This document shows, piece after piece, positions 54,988-62,946 of a DNA stretch of 64,000 nucleotides. Source of the stretch: Sphingopyxis sp. HIX (GTDB lineage: Bacteria > Pseudomonadota > Alphaproteobacteria > Sphingomonadales > Sphingomonadaceae); contig NZ_LNSB01000016.1 of NCBI RefSeq assembly GCF_001468285.1, positions 27,660-91,659 on the forward strand, given 5' to 3'. The position numbers were made by a program, and so were the translations under genes. The notes beneath the pieces were generated by a model, which saw only the letters and a list, made by a program, of their open reading frames with translations, was not told where the DNA came from and made no database searches. The first letter of the stretch is position 1; each line of letters opens with the position of its first letter.

Positions 54988-55743
54988 ATGGATATCGCCG
55001 CCATCGCCGAACGGCTCGACACCGCGATGCGCGACGCGCGCGCGGTGCCGCAGCTCGCCGAGCCGCTGAGCCTCGATCAGGCCTATGCGGTGCAGGCCGC
55101 CTCGCTCGCCCGCCGCTATGCGCGCGGCGAAAAGCGCGTCGGGGTGAAGATGGGCTTCACCAGCCTAGCCAAGATGGAGCAGATGGGGATAAGCGAGGTG
55201 ATCTGGGGCCGGTTGACCGATGCGATGCAGGTCGCCGACGGCGGCACAGTGCCCTTCGACCGCTTCGTCCATCCCCGTATCGAGCCCGAAATCGCCTTCC
55301 TGCTCGCCGCCGACCTGCCCGGCGAGATAGGCGAGGCCGAAGCGCATGCCGCGCTGGCGGGTGTCGCCCCCGCGCTCGAACTGATCGACAGCCGCTACGA
55401 GAATTTCCGCTTCTCGCTCTCCGACGTCGTCGCCGACAACAGCAGTTCGTCGGCCTTCGTCGTCGGGCCGTGGCGCGCACCGTTCGCCGACCTTGCCGAC
55501 CTGGACTTCGCCGTGGCGATCGACGGCGAGGCGAAGCAGGCGGGATCGAGCGCGGCGATCCTTGGCGATCCGATCCGCTCGCTCGTCCGCGCCGCGCGGC
55601 TCGCGGCGGCGGCGGGCGAACCGCTGAAGGCGGGCGATGTGGTGATGGCAGGCGGCGCGACCGCGGCCGAAGCGCTGGGGCCCGGCAATCGCGTGACGCT
55701 CGACGTCGCCCGGCTCGGCAGCGTGTCGGTGACGGTCGCCTAG
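54988..55743 (+). CDS. 4-oxalocrotonate decarboxylase (DmpH/XylI-like)
   Basis: Removes CO2 from 4-oxalocrotonate to give 2-hydroxypenta-2,4-dienoate. The 251-residue product has VGVKMGFTSLAKMEQMGISE near residue 47, which favours the decarboxylase over the hydratase (RKIGLTS...[10 protein letters not shown]). HPRIEPEIAF and ALELIDSRYENFRF carry the metal-binding Glu residues. In known systems it forms a complex with the hydratase, encoded here on the opposite strand at 58850. It is the last gene of the plus-strand run, with a stop overlapping the convergent gene. Confidence 0.9.
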   Translation: MDIAAIAERLDTAMRDARAVPQLAEPLSLDQAYAVQAASLARRYARGEKRVGVKMGFTSLAKMEQMGISEVIWGRLTDAMQVADGGTVPFDRFVHPRIEPEIAFLLAADLPGEIGEAEAHAALAGVAPALELIDSRYENFRFSLSDVVADNSSSSAFVVGPWRAPFADLADLDFAVAIDGEAKQAGSSAAILGDPIRSLVRAARLAAAAGEPLKAGDVVMAGGATAAEALGPGNRVTLDVARLGSVSVTVA

Positions 55744-56105
55744 GCCGACAGCAGCCAGGCGCGCGCCTCGCCCACATCGGCGAACGCCGCGCGGCCCGCC
55801 TTCGCGTCGAGCCGGCGCATCTGCAGCGTCAGCAGCGCCGATTCGGCGACGATCGCGATCCGGTCGTCGGCGCCGTAGATCGCGCTCGTCGCTTCGCGCA
55901 GCCGGTCGAATATCTCGCGCGACTGGACGCTGCTGACGCGAAGGTCGACGAGCACCCGCGCGATGCCGTGGCGCGCCCGCGCCGTATCGACCACCGTCTT
56001 GAGGTCGCCCAAATGCCCCTCCAGATCGGCGGGCGACCAGAAGCCGCTCGCGACGACGCCGACGATTCCCGCCTCGTCGATCATGATCGCGAAGGGGCCC
56101 GCCAC
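55740..56105 (-). CDS. SpoIIAA/STAS-like small protein, unknown role
   Basis: The product has 121 residues from GTG 56105. Alternating strands and helices (FAIMIDEAGIVGVVASGFWSP, then RVLVDLRVSSVQ) resemble the SpoIIAA-like STAS fold found in stand-alone proteins. No catalytic motif is recognisable. It is the last gene of the minus-strand lower-pathway run and starts 2 nt after the SDR stop. I cannot connect it to aromatic degradation. Its stop overlaps that of the decarboxylase gene. Confidence 0.65.
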   Translation of the reverse strand: MAGPFAIMIDEAGIVGVVASGFWSPADLEGHLGDLKTVVDTARARHGIARVLVDLRVSSVQSREIFDRLREATSAIYGADDRIAIVAESALLTLQMRRLDAKAGRAAFADVGEARAWLLSA

Positions 56106-56106
56106 C

Positions 56107-56853
56107 TCAGAAACTGCCCGGATAGAGGCCGCCGTCCATCAGGATATTCTGCCCGGTCAGATAGCCGGTATGCCGGCTGCAGAGGAAGGCGCATACCGCG
56201 CCCATCTCGTCGGGGTCGCCGACGCGCCCGGCGACCGCATTGCCCGTCAGATGCCGGGTGATTTCCTTCGAATTGCGCAGGCGTCCGGTGTCGAACGGGC
56301 CGGGGAGCAGATTGTTGATCGTCACGCCCTTGCCCGAATATTGCGGCACCAGCCCGAAGACGAAATTGGTCAGCGCCGCGCGCGTCGCGTTCGACAGGCC
56401 GATCACCGGGATCGGCACCCGCACCGCCGACGAGGTGATGTTGACGATCCGGCCGAAACCGCGCGCCGCCATATCGTCGGCGGTCAGCTTGATCAGTTCG
56501 ACCGCCGCGAGCAGATTCTGGTCGATCGCCGCGATCCAGACGTCGCGGTCCCAGTCGCGATAATCGCCCGGCGGCGGTCCGCCCGCATTGTTGACGAGGA
56601 TATCGACCGGGCCCGCCGCAGCGACGAGCGCGCTGCGCACGGAGGGCTCGGTGACGCTGCCGACGACGGTGGTCACCGTCACATCGGGCGCATGCGCGCG
56701 GATCTCGGCGGCCGCTTCCTCCAGCGTCTCCGCAGTGCGCGCGTTGATCACGACATCGACACCTTCGCTCGCGAGTGCCTTGGCGCAGGCCCGGCCGAGG
56801 CCGCTGCTCGCGGCGCACACGATCGCGGTGCGTCCCTTGATACCCAGATCCAC
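56107..56853 (-). CDS. Atypical SDR-fold protein without Tyr-Lys catalytic pair
   Basis: The 248-residue product is an SDR by fold (AASSGLGRA, DILVNNAGG, and LTGQNILMDGG near the end). The glycine motif departs from TGxxxGxG, and the Y-x-x-x-K position reads S-N-A-T-R in GLSNATRAAL. A recognised subgroup of beta-ketoacyl-reductase-like SDRs lacks the tetrad in this way, so this is known but unexplained. Ser in NITSSAV is kept. It follows dmpG by 16 nt on the same strand. Confidence 0.85.
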   Translation of the reverse strand: MDLGIKGRTAIVCAASSGLGRACAKALASEGVDVVINARTAETLEEAAAEIRAHAPDVTVTTVVGSVTEPSVRSALVAAAGPVDILVNNAGGPPPGDYRDWDRDVWIAAIDQNLLAAVELIKLTADDMAARGFGRIVNITSSAVRVPIPVIGLSNATRAALTNFVFGLVPQYSGKGVTINNLLPGPFDTGRLRNSKEITRHLTGNAVAGRVGDPDEMGAVCAFLCSRHTGYLTGQNILMDGGLYPGSF

Positions 56854-56869
56854 CCAGTCTCTCCCAGAC

Positions 56870-57892
56870 CTATTGTTTCAGCATGTCGAGCGCGACGTCG
56901 ACGATCATGTCTTCCTGTCCGCCGACCATCTTGCGCCGCCCAAGTTCGACGAGGATCGCGCGCGTGTCGAGTCCGTGGTCCGCAGCGGCCTTCTCGGCAT
57001 GACGCAGGAAGGAGGAATAGACCCCGGCATAGCCCAATGTCAGCGTCTCGCGGTCGACGCGGACGGGGCGGTCCTGCAGCGGGCGGACGAGTTCCTCGGC
57101 GGCGTCCATCAGCGCGAACAGGTCGCAGCCATGGTTCCAGCCCTCGACGTCTGCCGCGGCGATGAAGACCTCCAGCGGCGCGTTACCCGCCCCCGCGCCC
57201 ATCCCGGCGAGGCTGGCGTCGACCCGCACCGCGCCATTCTGCACCGCGACGATGCTGTTCGCGACGCCGAGGCTGAGATTGTGGTGCGCATGGACGCCGC
57301 GCTGCGTCTCGGGTTTCAGCACCCGGTCGTACGCCGCGAGGCGCGCCGCATATTGATCCATCGTCATCGCGCCGCCGCTGTCGGTGACATAGACGCAGTG
57401 CGCGCCATAGCTTTCCATGAGCAAGGCCTGCTGCGCGAGCGCGTCGGGCTGCGACATGTGGCTCATCATCAGGAAGCCCGAGACGTCCATACCGAGGCTG
57501 CGCGCCGCCTCGATATGCTGCTTCGACACATCGGCCTCCGTGCAATGCGTCGCGATGCGCACCGAGCGGACGCCGAGGTCATAGGCCCGCTTCAGATCGT
57601 GAACGGTGCCGATCCCGGGAAGCAGCAAAGTCGTCAGCACGCTGTGCTCGAGCACCTCGGCGACCGTGCCGATCCAGTCCCAGTCGGTGTGGGCGCCGAA
57701 ACCGTAGTTGAAGCTCGAGCCTTGCAGTCCGTCGCCATGCGCGACCTCGATCGCGTCGACCTTGGCCGCATCGAGCGCCCTGGCGATCGCCTTCACATGG
57801 TCGAGGCCATATTGGTGGCGGATCGCGTGCATGCCGTCGCGCAGCGTCACGTCCTGGATGTAGAGCTTGGTCGTGGTGGGATCGAAGCTCAT
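56870..57892 (-). CDS. 4-hydroxy-2-oxovalerate aldolase (DmpG-like)
   Basis: Splits 4-hydroxy-2-oxovalerate to pyruvate and acetaldehyde. ATG 57892 overlaps the upstream stop (ATGA) and gives 340 residues, the normal length. Family landmarks are [12 protein letters not shown] (metal Asp and Arg), [16 protein letters not shown], and [14 protein letters not shown] (metal His). The C-terminal dehydrogenase-docking region follows. It should channel acetaldehyde to the dehydrogenase encoded immediately upstream. Confidence 0.95.
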   Translation of the reverse strand: MSFDPTTTKLYIQDVTLRDGMHAIRHQYGLDHVKAIARALDAAKVDAIEVAHGDGLQGSSFNYGFGAHTDWDWIGTVAEVLEHSVLTTLLLPGIGTVHDLKRAYDLGVRSVRIATHCTEADVSKQHIEAARSLGMDVSGFLMMSHMSQPDALAQQALLMESYGAHCVYVTDSGGAMTMDQYAARLAAYDRVLKPETQRGVHAHHNLSLGVANSIVAVQNGAVRVDASLAGMGAGAGNAPLEVFIAAADVEGWNHGCDLFALMDAAEELVRPLQDRPVRVDRETLTLGYAGVYSSFLRHAEKAAADHGLDTRAILVELGRRKMVGGQEDMIVDVALDMLKQ

Positions 57893-58845
57893 GCGGCTAC
57901 TCCTTCGTTCATCCGGAGCGCAATATTTTCGGCGGTCCTGAGCGCCGCCGAGGTCATGATGTCGAGATTGCCCGCATAGGCGGGCAGATAGTGCGCCGCC
58001 CCCTCGACCTCGAGGAAGACGCTGACCTTCAGGCCCGTGAAGCTGCCGCCCATCTCGGGGATGCGCAGCGGCGCGTTGCCGCCGACGCTCTCGAACTGCA
58101 CCGCCTGCTTGAGGCGGTATCCGGGGACATAGGTCTGCACCTCGGCGACCATGTCCGCGACGCTCTTCGCGATCGCTTCGCGGTCGGCGTCGTCGCAGAG
58201 GCAATAGACGGTGTCGCGCATGATCAGCGGCGGCTCGGCGGGGTTCAAGATGATGATCGCCTTGCCGCGGGTGGCGCCGCCGACCTCGACGATCGCCTGG
58301 CTCGTCGTCTCGGTGAATTCGTCGATGTTCGCGCGCGTGCCCGGGCCCGCGCTCTTGGAAGCGATCGACGCGACGATCTCGCCATAATGCACCTTCGCGA
58401 CGCGATTGACCGCCGCGACGATCGGGATCGTCGCCTGCCCGCCGCAGGTCACCATATTGACGTTCGCCGCGTCGAGGTGCGCATCGCCGTTGACCGGCGG
58501 GATCGTATAGGGACCGATCGCCGCGGGGGTCAGGTCGACGACGCGCTTCCCGTGTCCGATCAGCACCTCGCTGTGGCGCTTATGTGCGCCCGCCGAGGTT
58601 GCGTCGAAGACGATGGCGATATCGGCGAAGCCCGGCAGCGCGATAAGGCCGTCGAGGCCGTCGGCGGTGATCGGCACGCCGAGCCGGGCGGCGCGCTTGA
58701 GCCCGTCGCTCTCGGGATCGATACCGACGAACGCGCCCATCTCCAGCACGTCGGACAGCCGCATGATCTTGATCATCAGGTCGGTGCCGATGTTGCCCGA
58801 CCCGATGATGGCAACCTTGGTCTTGCCATTGGGGATCCTCGCCAT
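57889..58845 (-). CDS. Acetaldehyde dehydrogenase (acylating), DmpF/MhpF-like
   Basis: Oxidises acetaldehyde to acetyl-CoA with NAD and CoA. ATG 58845 ([20 protein letters not shown]) gives 318 residues; the in-frame ATG at 58905 would run 50 nt into the hydratase gene. The Rossmann motif [14 protein letters not shown] and the catalytic Cys in [12 protein letters not shown] are present, as is the ending [12 protein letters not shown]. It forms a channelling complex with DmpG in known systems. It lies 4 nt after the hydratase stop. Confidence 0.95.
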   Translation of the reverse strand: MARIPNGKTKVAIIGSGNIGTDLMIKIMRLSDVLEMGAFVGIDPESDGLKRAARLGVPITADGLDGLIALPGFADIAIVFDATSAGAHKRHSEVLIGHGKRVVDLTPAAIGPYTIPPVNGDAHLDAANVNMVTCGGQATIPIVAAVNRVAKVHYGEIVASIASKSAGPGTRANIDEFTETTSQAIVEVGGATRGKAIIILNPAEPPLIMRDTVYCLCDDADREAIAKSVADMVAEVQTYVPGYRLKQAVQFESVGGNAPLRIPEMGGSFTGLKVSVFLEVEGAAHYLPAYAGNLDIMTSAALRTAENIALRMNEGVAA

Positions 58846-58849
58846 CGCC

Positions 58850-59629
58850 TCAGTCCTTGTAGGTGAAGCTGCAGGCGCCGATGCCCGCGACCTTCGCATG
58901 GACATAATCGCCCGGCGTCAGTGCAGCCATCGGGCCCAAGGCTCCGGCGAGCAGGATATCGCCCGCCTTCAGAGGCTCGCCCCTCGCCGCCAACGTCTGC
59001 GCGAGCCAGGCGGCGGCGTGGAGCGGGTTGCCGAGCGCGGCCGCGCCGACGCCGGTCGACACCGTCTCGCCGTTGAAGCGCATTTCCATCGCTGCGCCCT
59101 CGAGGTCGAGCCCCGCAAGCGGCTTTCCCTCGCGCGCGAGCACGAAGAAGGCCGAGGAGCCATTGTCCGACACGGTGTCGGCGAAGCTGATCTTCCAGTC
59201 GGCGATGCGGCTGTCGACGATTTCGATCGCGGCGTGCACGCTCGCGACTGCCGCCGCGACCTGCTCGACCGTGGTATCGGCATCGGGCAGGTCGGCGCCG
59301 AGCACGAAGGCGATCTCGGCCTCGGCCTTCGGCTGCAAGGTCCTGGCCGGATCGAGCGTGCCGCCGTCGGTTACGCGCATATCCTCGAACAGCACGCCGA
59401 AATCGGGCTGGTCGACACCCAGCTGCGTCTGCACGGCCTTGGCCGTCAATCCCGCCTTGCGGCCGACGATGCGGCGGCCCTGCGCTTCCCAGAAGCGGGT
59501 GTTGATCGTCTGCACCGCATAGGCGCCGTCGGCGTCGGTGGGATCGAGCCCGTCGCGCAGCGGCGGCACCGCTCCCCCGGCATAGGCATCGCGCAAGCGG
59601 CGCGCGAGATCATTGTGGCTGACCGTCAT
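58850..59629 (-). CDS. 2-hydroxypenta-2,4-dienoate hydratase (DmpE/MhpD-like)
   Basis: Hydrates the dienoate to 4-hydroxy-2-oxovalerate. ATG 59629 ([12 protein letters not shown]) gives 259 residues. The diagnostic [20 protein letters not shown] and PDFG (near residue 60) favour the hydratase over the decarboxylase. Metal ligands lie in KAEAEIAF and AIEIVDSR. It heads the minus-strand run hydratase-dehydrogenase-aldolase-SDR-STAS and diverges from the IclR gene across 77 nt. Confidence 0.92.
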   Translation of the reverse strand: MTVSHNDLARRLRDAYAGGAVPPLRDGLDPTDADGAYAVQTINTRFWEAQGRRIVGRKAGLTAKAVQTQLGVDQPDFGVLFEDMRVTDGGTLDPARTLQPKAEAEIAFVLGADLPDADTTVEQVAAAVASVHAAIEIVDSRIADWKISFADTVSDNGSSAFFVLAREGKPLAGLDLEGAAMEMRFNGETVSTGVGAAALGNPLHAAAWLAQTLAARGEPLKAGDILLAGALGPMAALTPGDYVHAKVAGIGACSFTYKD

Positions 59630-59670
59630 TCGAACATCCTCCCGTTGCGCCCTTGTTATGCGATCCCCCT

Positions 59671-59732
59671 TTGACCCGATAGCCACGGCGCGATAATTAT
59701 GCTCACATGATGAGCGATTCTAACATGCAAGG
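59671..59732 (+). promoter_or_regulatory. Candidate iclR promoter and operators
   Basis: TTGACC (59671-59676) and GATAAT (59692-59697) are 15 nt apart. GCTCA-N5-TGAGC at 59701-59715 is a short palindrome over the first ATG codons. CTAACATGCAAG at 59720-59731 resembles the operator-like sites at 43360 and 60984. No ribosome site precedes any of the three ATGs, so the transcript may be nearly leaderless. Confidence 0.35.
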
Positions 59733-60459
59733 TTCGCAATCGGCGGCGCGGACGCTGGCGCTGCTCGAAGCCGTCGCGCAAGACGGCGGGCGCACGCCAG
59801 CGGCCGAGCTGATCGAGCGCGCGGGGCTCGCCCCCGCGACCGGGCGGCGGTTGCTGGCGCTGCTGGTCGAACGGGAATATCTGATGCGAATAGCGCGCGG
59901 CCGCTATGCCGGAGGGGAAAAGCTGCGCCAGCTCGCGGCGCGGGTGAGCCCGCATGCGCGGCTGATCGAGACAGCGCGCCCGATCCTGCGGCGGCTCGCG
60001 CAGGCCGAGCGTGCCACCGCCTATCTGGGCGTGTTCGAGGGCGAGATGGTGACCTATCTGGTCAAGGAAGGCGCACAGACCGGCTTCACGCGCGAGCAGA
60101 TGCAGCTCGAGGCCTATTGCACCGGCATCGGCAAGATCCTGCTCGCGCAGCTCGCGGGCGAGCGGCTCGGCGCCTATCTCGCCGCGCCGCTGGTGCCGCT
60201 CACCGCACACACGATCACCGACCCGGAAAAGCTGCGCGCCGAACTTATGGCGACGCGGGAGCGCGGCTATGCGATCGACGACCGCGAGATGGCCGAGGAT
60301 CTGGGCTGCGTCGCGGTGCCGCTCCAGCATCTGCGCGGCAGCGATTATGCGATTTCGCTGTCGGGATCGCCGGCGCGCTTCCACCCTGGCAATGCGCCCG
60401 AGATCGCGGCGCGGCTGCAGCGCACCGCCGAACAGATCAGCCAGCGGCTTGGGCATTGA
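59707..60459 (+). CDS. IclR-family transcriptional regulator
   Basis: The 250-residue product has an N-terminal winged helix (SAARTLALLEAVAQDGG, then LAPATGRRLLALLVEREYL) and the C-terminal IclR effector domain (VFEGEMVTYLVKEG, EAYCTGIGKILLAQL, RERGYAIDDREMAEDLGCVAVPL). IclR members often control aromatic catabolism in response to pathway acids. The start may instead be ATG 59725 (MQGSQSAART), where the family alignment begins. It diverges from the lower-pathway genes and overlaps the 3' end of the convergent luciferase-domain gene by 23 nt. Confidence 0.92.
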   Translation: MMSDSNMQGSQSAARTLALLEAVAQDGGRTPAAELIERAGLAPATGRRLLALLVEREYLMRIARGRYAGGEKLRQLAARVSPHARLIETARPILRRLAQAERATAYLGVFEGEMVTYLVKEGAQTGFTREQMQLEAYCTGIGKILLAQLAGERLGAYLAAPLVPLTAHTITDPEKLRAELMATRERGYAIDDREMAEDLGCVAVPLQHLRGSDYAISLSGSPARFHPGNAPEIAARLQRTAEQISQRLGH

Positions 60460-60931
60460 GCCCGCGCGCGTTCGCCCAGCTCGCCTCGACGAGCGCCGCA
60501 AGTACGTCCACCTCGCCCGCGTCGCGCGGCGCGTAGAGCATCACCGTGTCGGGCGAGACCGTCGGTTGCCCGGCGAGCGGATGCGGCTCGGCCCAGCCGG
60601 CGGCTATCGCGGCGCCGCGCAGCGGTTCGGGCAGGATGACGTGCAGGCTGCAATCATCGCCCAGATGGACATGCGCGAACTCGTCGCCGAGCAGAAAGGC
60701 TTCGCTGCGGCCGCAGCCCATGGCGGGATCGAGATAGAAGCCGACCGAGCCCGGCGGCGCACGCAGGCTGTGCCCCAGCTTCACATGACCCAGCGTCGCC
60801 AGCCGCTCGACGAGCCCGGTCGCGAGGGCGCGCGCTTCGGGCACGATCTGGTCGATCTGGCTGTGCGGGGCGCAGGGAATCGTGCGCGGTCGAACGCCCG
60901 CGCGCACCGGCAAAGTCTCTGCTAAATTCAT
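60437..60931 (-). CDS. Luciferase-domain (PF17648-like) protein
   Basis: ATG 60931 with GGGAGAG upstream gives 164 residues. The recognisable part is the second half: FAHVHLGDDCSLHVILPEP, then GWAEPHPLAG and VMLYAPRDAGE. It resembles the small domain of that Pfam name found in bacterial and fungal hypothetical proteins. This does not imply light production; no flavin-luciferase fold is present. It diverges from the monooxygenase pair across 84 nt that hold a candidate operator, so it is probably induced with them. Confidence 0.75.
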   Translation of the reverse strand: MNLAETLPVRAGVRPRTIPCAPHSQIDQIVPEARALATGLVERLATLGHVKLGHSLRAPPGSVGFYLDPAMGCGRSEAFLLGDEFAHVHLGDDCSLHVILPEPLRGAAIAAGWAEPHPLAGQPTVSPDTVMLYAPRDAGEVDVLAALVEASWANARGLNAQAAG

Positions 60932-60980
60932 TTCGCTCTCCCGCGCCGGCGCCCTGTTGACTCGGCGCAGCGAATATAAC

Positions 60981-61003
60981 ATGCTAGCATACAAGTTAGC
61001 AAT
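60981..61003. promoter_or_regulatory. Candidate operator between divergent luciferase-domain and monooxygenase genes
   Basis: ATGCTAGCAT (60981-60990) is a perfect 10-bp palindrome, and CTAGCATACAAG starts at 60984. On the minus strand it reads as TTGTATGCTAGCAT. It lies near the expected -10 of the plus-strand promoter (TTGACT at 60957). On the minus strand it is inside a TTGCTA/TATATT pair spaced 18 nt. A regulator bound here could block both directions. Confidence 0.45.
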
Positions 61004-61015
61004 GGGAGAGCGATC

Positions 61016-61330
61016 ATGGATCAATTTGCCGTCTGGGCGACGATGGAAGCCCGCGAAGGGAAGGAAGCGGAAGCCCGCGCCTTCCTGGTCGAAGCCGCGC
61101 TGCGGCTGGAAAGCGAGCCCGGCACGACGAGCTTTCGCGCGATGCAGATCGGGCCACGCGAATTCGCGATCTTCAACAGCTTCGTCGACGAAGCCGCGCT
61201 GCAGGCGCATGTGACCGGGCCGACCGCAGCATGGGTGCAGGCGCAGAATCCCGAATTGTTCACCGCGCCCTATGCGATCACCCGCTGCCAGGTGTTCGCG
61301 GCCAAGCGCGTCGGCGCCGACGTCCTGTGA
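61016..61330 (+). CDS. Antibiotic biosynthesis monooxygenase (ABM)-like protein
   Basis: The 104-residue product is a ferredoxin-like ABM domain: FAVWATMEAREGKEAEARAFLVEAA, SFRAMQIGPREFAIFNSFVDEAA, then HVTGPTAAW and a final strand. ABM proteins include cofactor-free quinol oxygenases and cofactor-binding partners of flavin monooxygenases. GGGAGAG lies 9 nt upstream. Its stop overlaps the GTG of the flavin monooxygenase gene, so the two are likely partners, perhaps oxidising the hydroxylated product or supporting the enzyme. Confidence 0.85.
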   Translation: MDQFAVWATMEAREGKEAEARAFLVEAALRLESEPGTTSFRAMQIGPREFAIFNSFVDEAALQAHVTGPTAAWVQAQNPELFTAPYAITRCQVFAAKRVGADVL

Positions 61331-62946
61331 CAGAGAATAGCGACTGCGAGGTCCTGGTCGTCGGGGCCGGCCCGACCGGGCTGATGGCGGCGAACCTGCT
61401 CGCCCGATCGGGCGTGCGCGTGCGCATCGTCGAGCGCCGCGGCGAGGCGACGCGCGAGTCGCGTGCGTTCGCGGTACAGGCACGCAGCCTGGAACTGCTG
61501 CAGTCGATGGGCCTGGCCGATCGCTTCGTCGAGCGCGGCGTGATCGCGCGCTCGGTCAATATCCATGTGAAGGGCAAGTTCGCGGGCGGGCTCGACTTCA
61601 CGCGGGCCGAGGCGGGCGACACCCCCTTCCCCTTCATCCTGATGATCCCGCAGTCGGAGAGTGAGGCGTTGTTGGCTGCCGATCTCGAAGCCTTGGGCGT
61701 GGTCATCGAGCGCGGCGTCGATTGCGCCGACTTTACGATGGACGCGGGCGGTGTGCGCGCCGAACTGAAACACGGCGACGGCCGGACCGAGACTTTGCGC
61801 TGCGCCTATATCGTCGGCGGCGACGGATCGCGCAGCGTCGTGCGCAGCGGCGCCGGGATCGGCTGGGACGGCGAGTTGCTGCCGCAGCGTTTCCTGCTCG
61901 CCGACTGCCGCGTCGACTGGCCGCTCGACCATGACAATTTCCGCGTCTTCCTGAACGGCCCGCTGATCGGGCTGTTCCTGCCGCTGAAGGGCAGCGCCTG
62001 CTCGCGCGTGATGGCAACCGACATGTCGGGCGGCTTCGGCGACGAGGACGGCAGCGTCCCCGCGCCGCTCGATCTTGCCGAGATGCAGGCGGGACTGGCG
62101 GCGGCACTGAACCTGCCGGTCAAGCTCAGCGCGCCGGTGTGGGTCACGCGCTACCGCGCGCATCATCGCTTCGTCGATCGTTACAGCGCCGGTCGCGCTT
62201 TCGTCGCGGGGGACGCGGCGCATATCCATTCGCCCGCGGGCGGCCAGGGGATGAACACCGGCCTGCAGGACGCCGCGAACCTCGCGTGGAAGCTCGCGGC
62301 GGTGCTGCGCGGCGCGAACCCCGCGCTGCTGGAAAGCTATGACGGCGAGCGCCGCCCAGTCGGCGACGCGGTCGTGAAGAAGACCGGACGGCTGTTCGCC
62401 GCCGCCGCCGGGCAGGCGGGGTTCAAGGCGAAGATGCGTGATCGCATGCTGCCGGTCGTCCTGCCCTTCATCTCGAAGAAGAAGCCGTTCCAGACCAACG
62501 CCTTCAAGGGCGCATCGCAGCGCGGCATCGCCTATCCGCCGGGCGGATCGCTGGTCCCCGCCGATGGTGCGGGCGGCAAGGGGCCGAAGCCCGGCGAGCG
62601 CGCGCCCGACGCGCCCTGGCCCGGCGACGGCACGCTTTACGAGGCGCTCGCAGGCTATCGCTTCACCCTGCTCGCGCTCTCGCTCGATCCGGCCGACGAC
62701 GCCAGCGGCCCCGCGCTCGCCGCGGCGCAGGACGCGCTGGCGAAGCTCGACCCGCGTGCCGAGCCGGTGGTCATCGACGCGATCCCGGCCGATGCGGCGC
62801 TGGCGACGCGTTATGGCCTGGGCGGCAAGCGCCGCCGCATGCTCTATGTCGTGCGCCCCGACGGCTATGTCGGGTGGCGCGGTACAGGCTGGGACGCCGC
62901 AGCCTGCGCCGAATGGATCGCCGGGCTCACTGCGAATGGCGGCTAA
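61327..62946 (+). CDS. FAD-dependent aromatic monooxygenase (PheA/TfdB/MhpA family)
   Basis: GTG 61327, overlapping the ABM stop, gives 539 residues. The FAD motif VVGAGPTGLMAANLL is at residues about 9-23, the DG motif is YIVGGDGSRS near 160, and the GD motif is AFVAGDAAHIHSPAGGQGMNTG near 290. A C-terminal thioredoxin-like domain (about residues 430-535) is typical of phenol and aryl hydroxylases. It uses NAD(P)H and O2 to add an ortho hydroxyl, which would create the catechol for the extradiol dioxygenase. Exact substrate unknown. Confidence 0.92.
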   Translation: MTENSDCEVLVVGAGPTGLMAANLLARSGVRVRIVERRGEATRESRAFAVQARSLELLQSMGLADRFVERGVIARSVNIHVKGKFAGGLDFTRAEAGDTPFPFILMIPQSESEALLAADLEALGVVIERGVDCADFTMDAGGVRAELKHGDGRTETLRCAYIVGGDGSRSVVRSGAGIGWDGELLPQRFLLADCRVDWPLDHDNFRVFLNGPLIGLFLPLKGSACSRVMATDMSGGFGDEDGSVPAPLDLAEMQAGLAAALNLPVKLSAPVWVTRYRAHHRFVDRYSAGRAFVAGDAAHIHSPAGGQGMNTGLQDAANLAWKLAAVLRGANPALLESYDGERRPVGDAVVKKTGRLFAAAAGQAGFKAKMRDRMLPVVLPFISKKKPFQTNAFKGASQRGIAYPPGGSLVPADGAGGKGPKPGERAPDAPWPGDGTLYEALAGYRFTLLALSLDPADDASGPALAAAQDALAKLDPRAEPVVIDAIPADAALATRYGLGGKRRRMLYVVRPDGYVGWRGTGWDAAACAEWIAGLTANGG

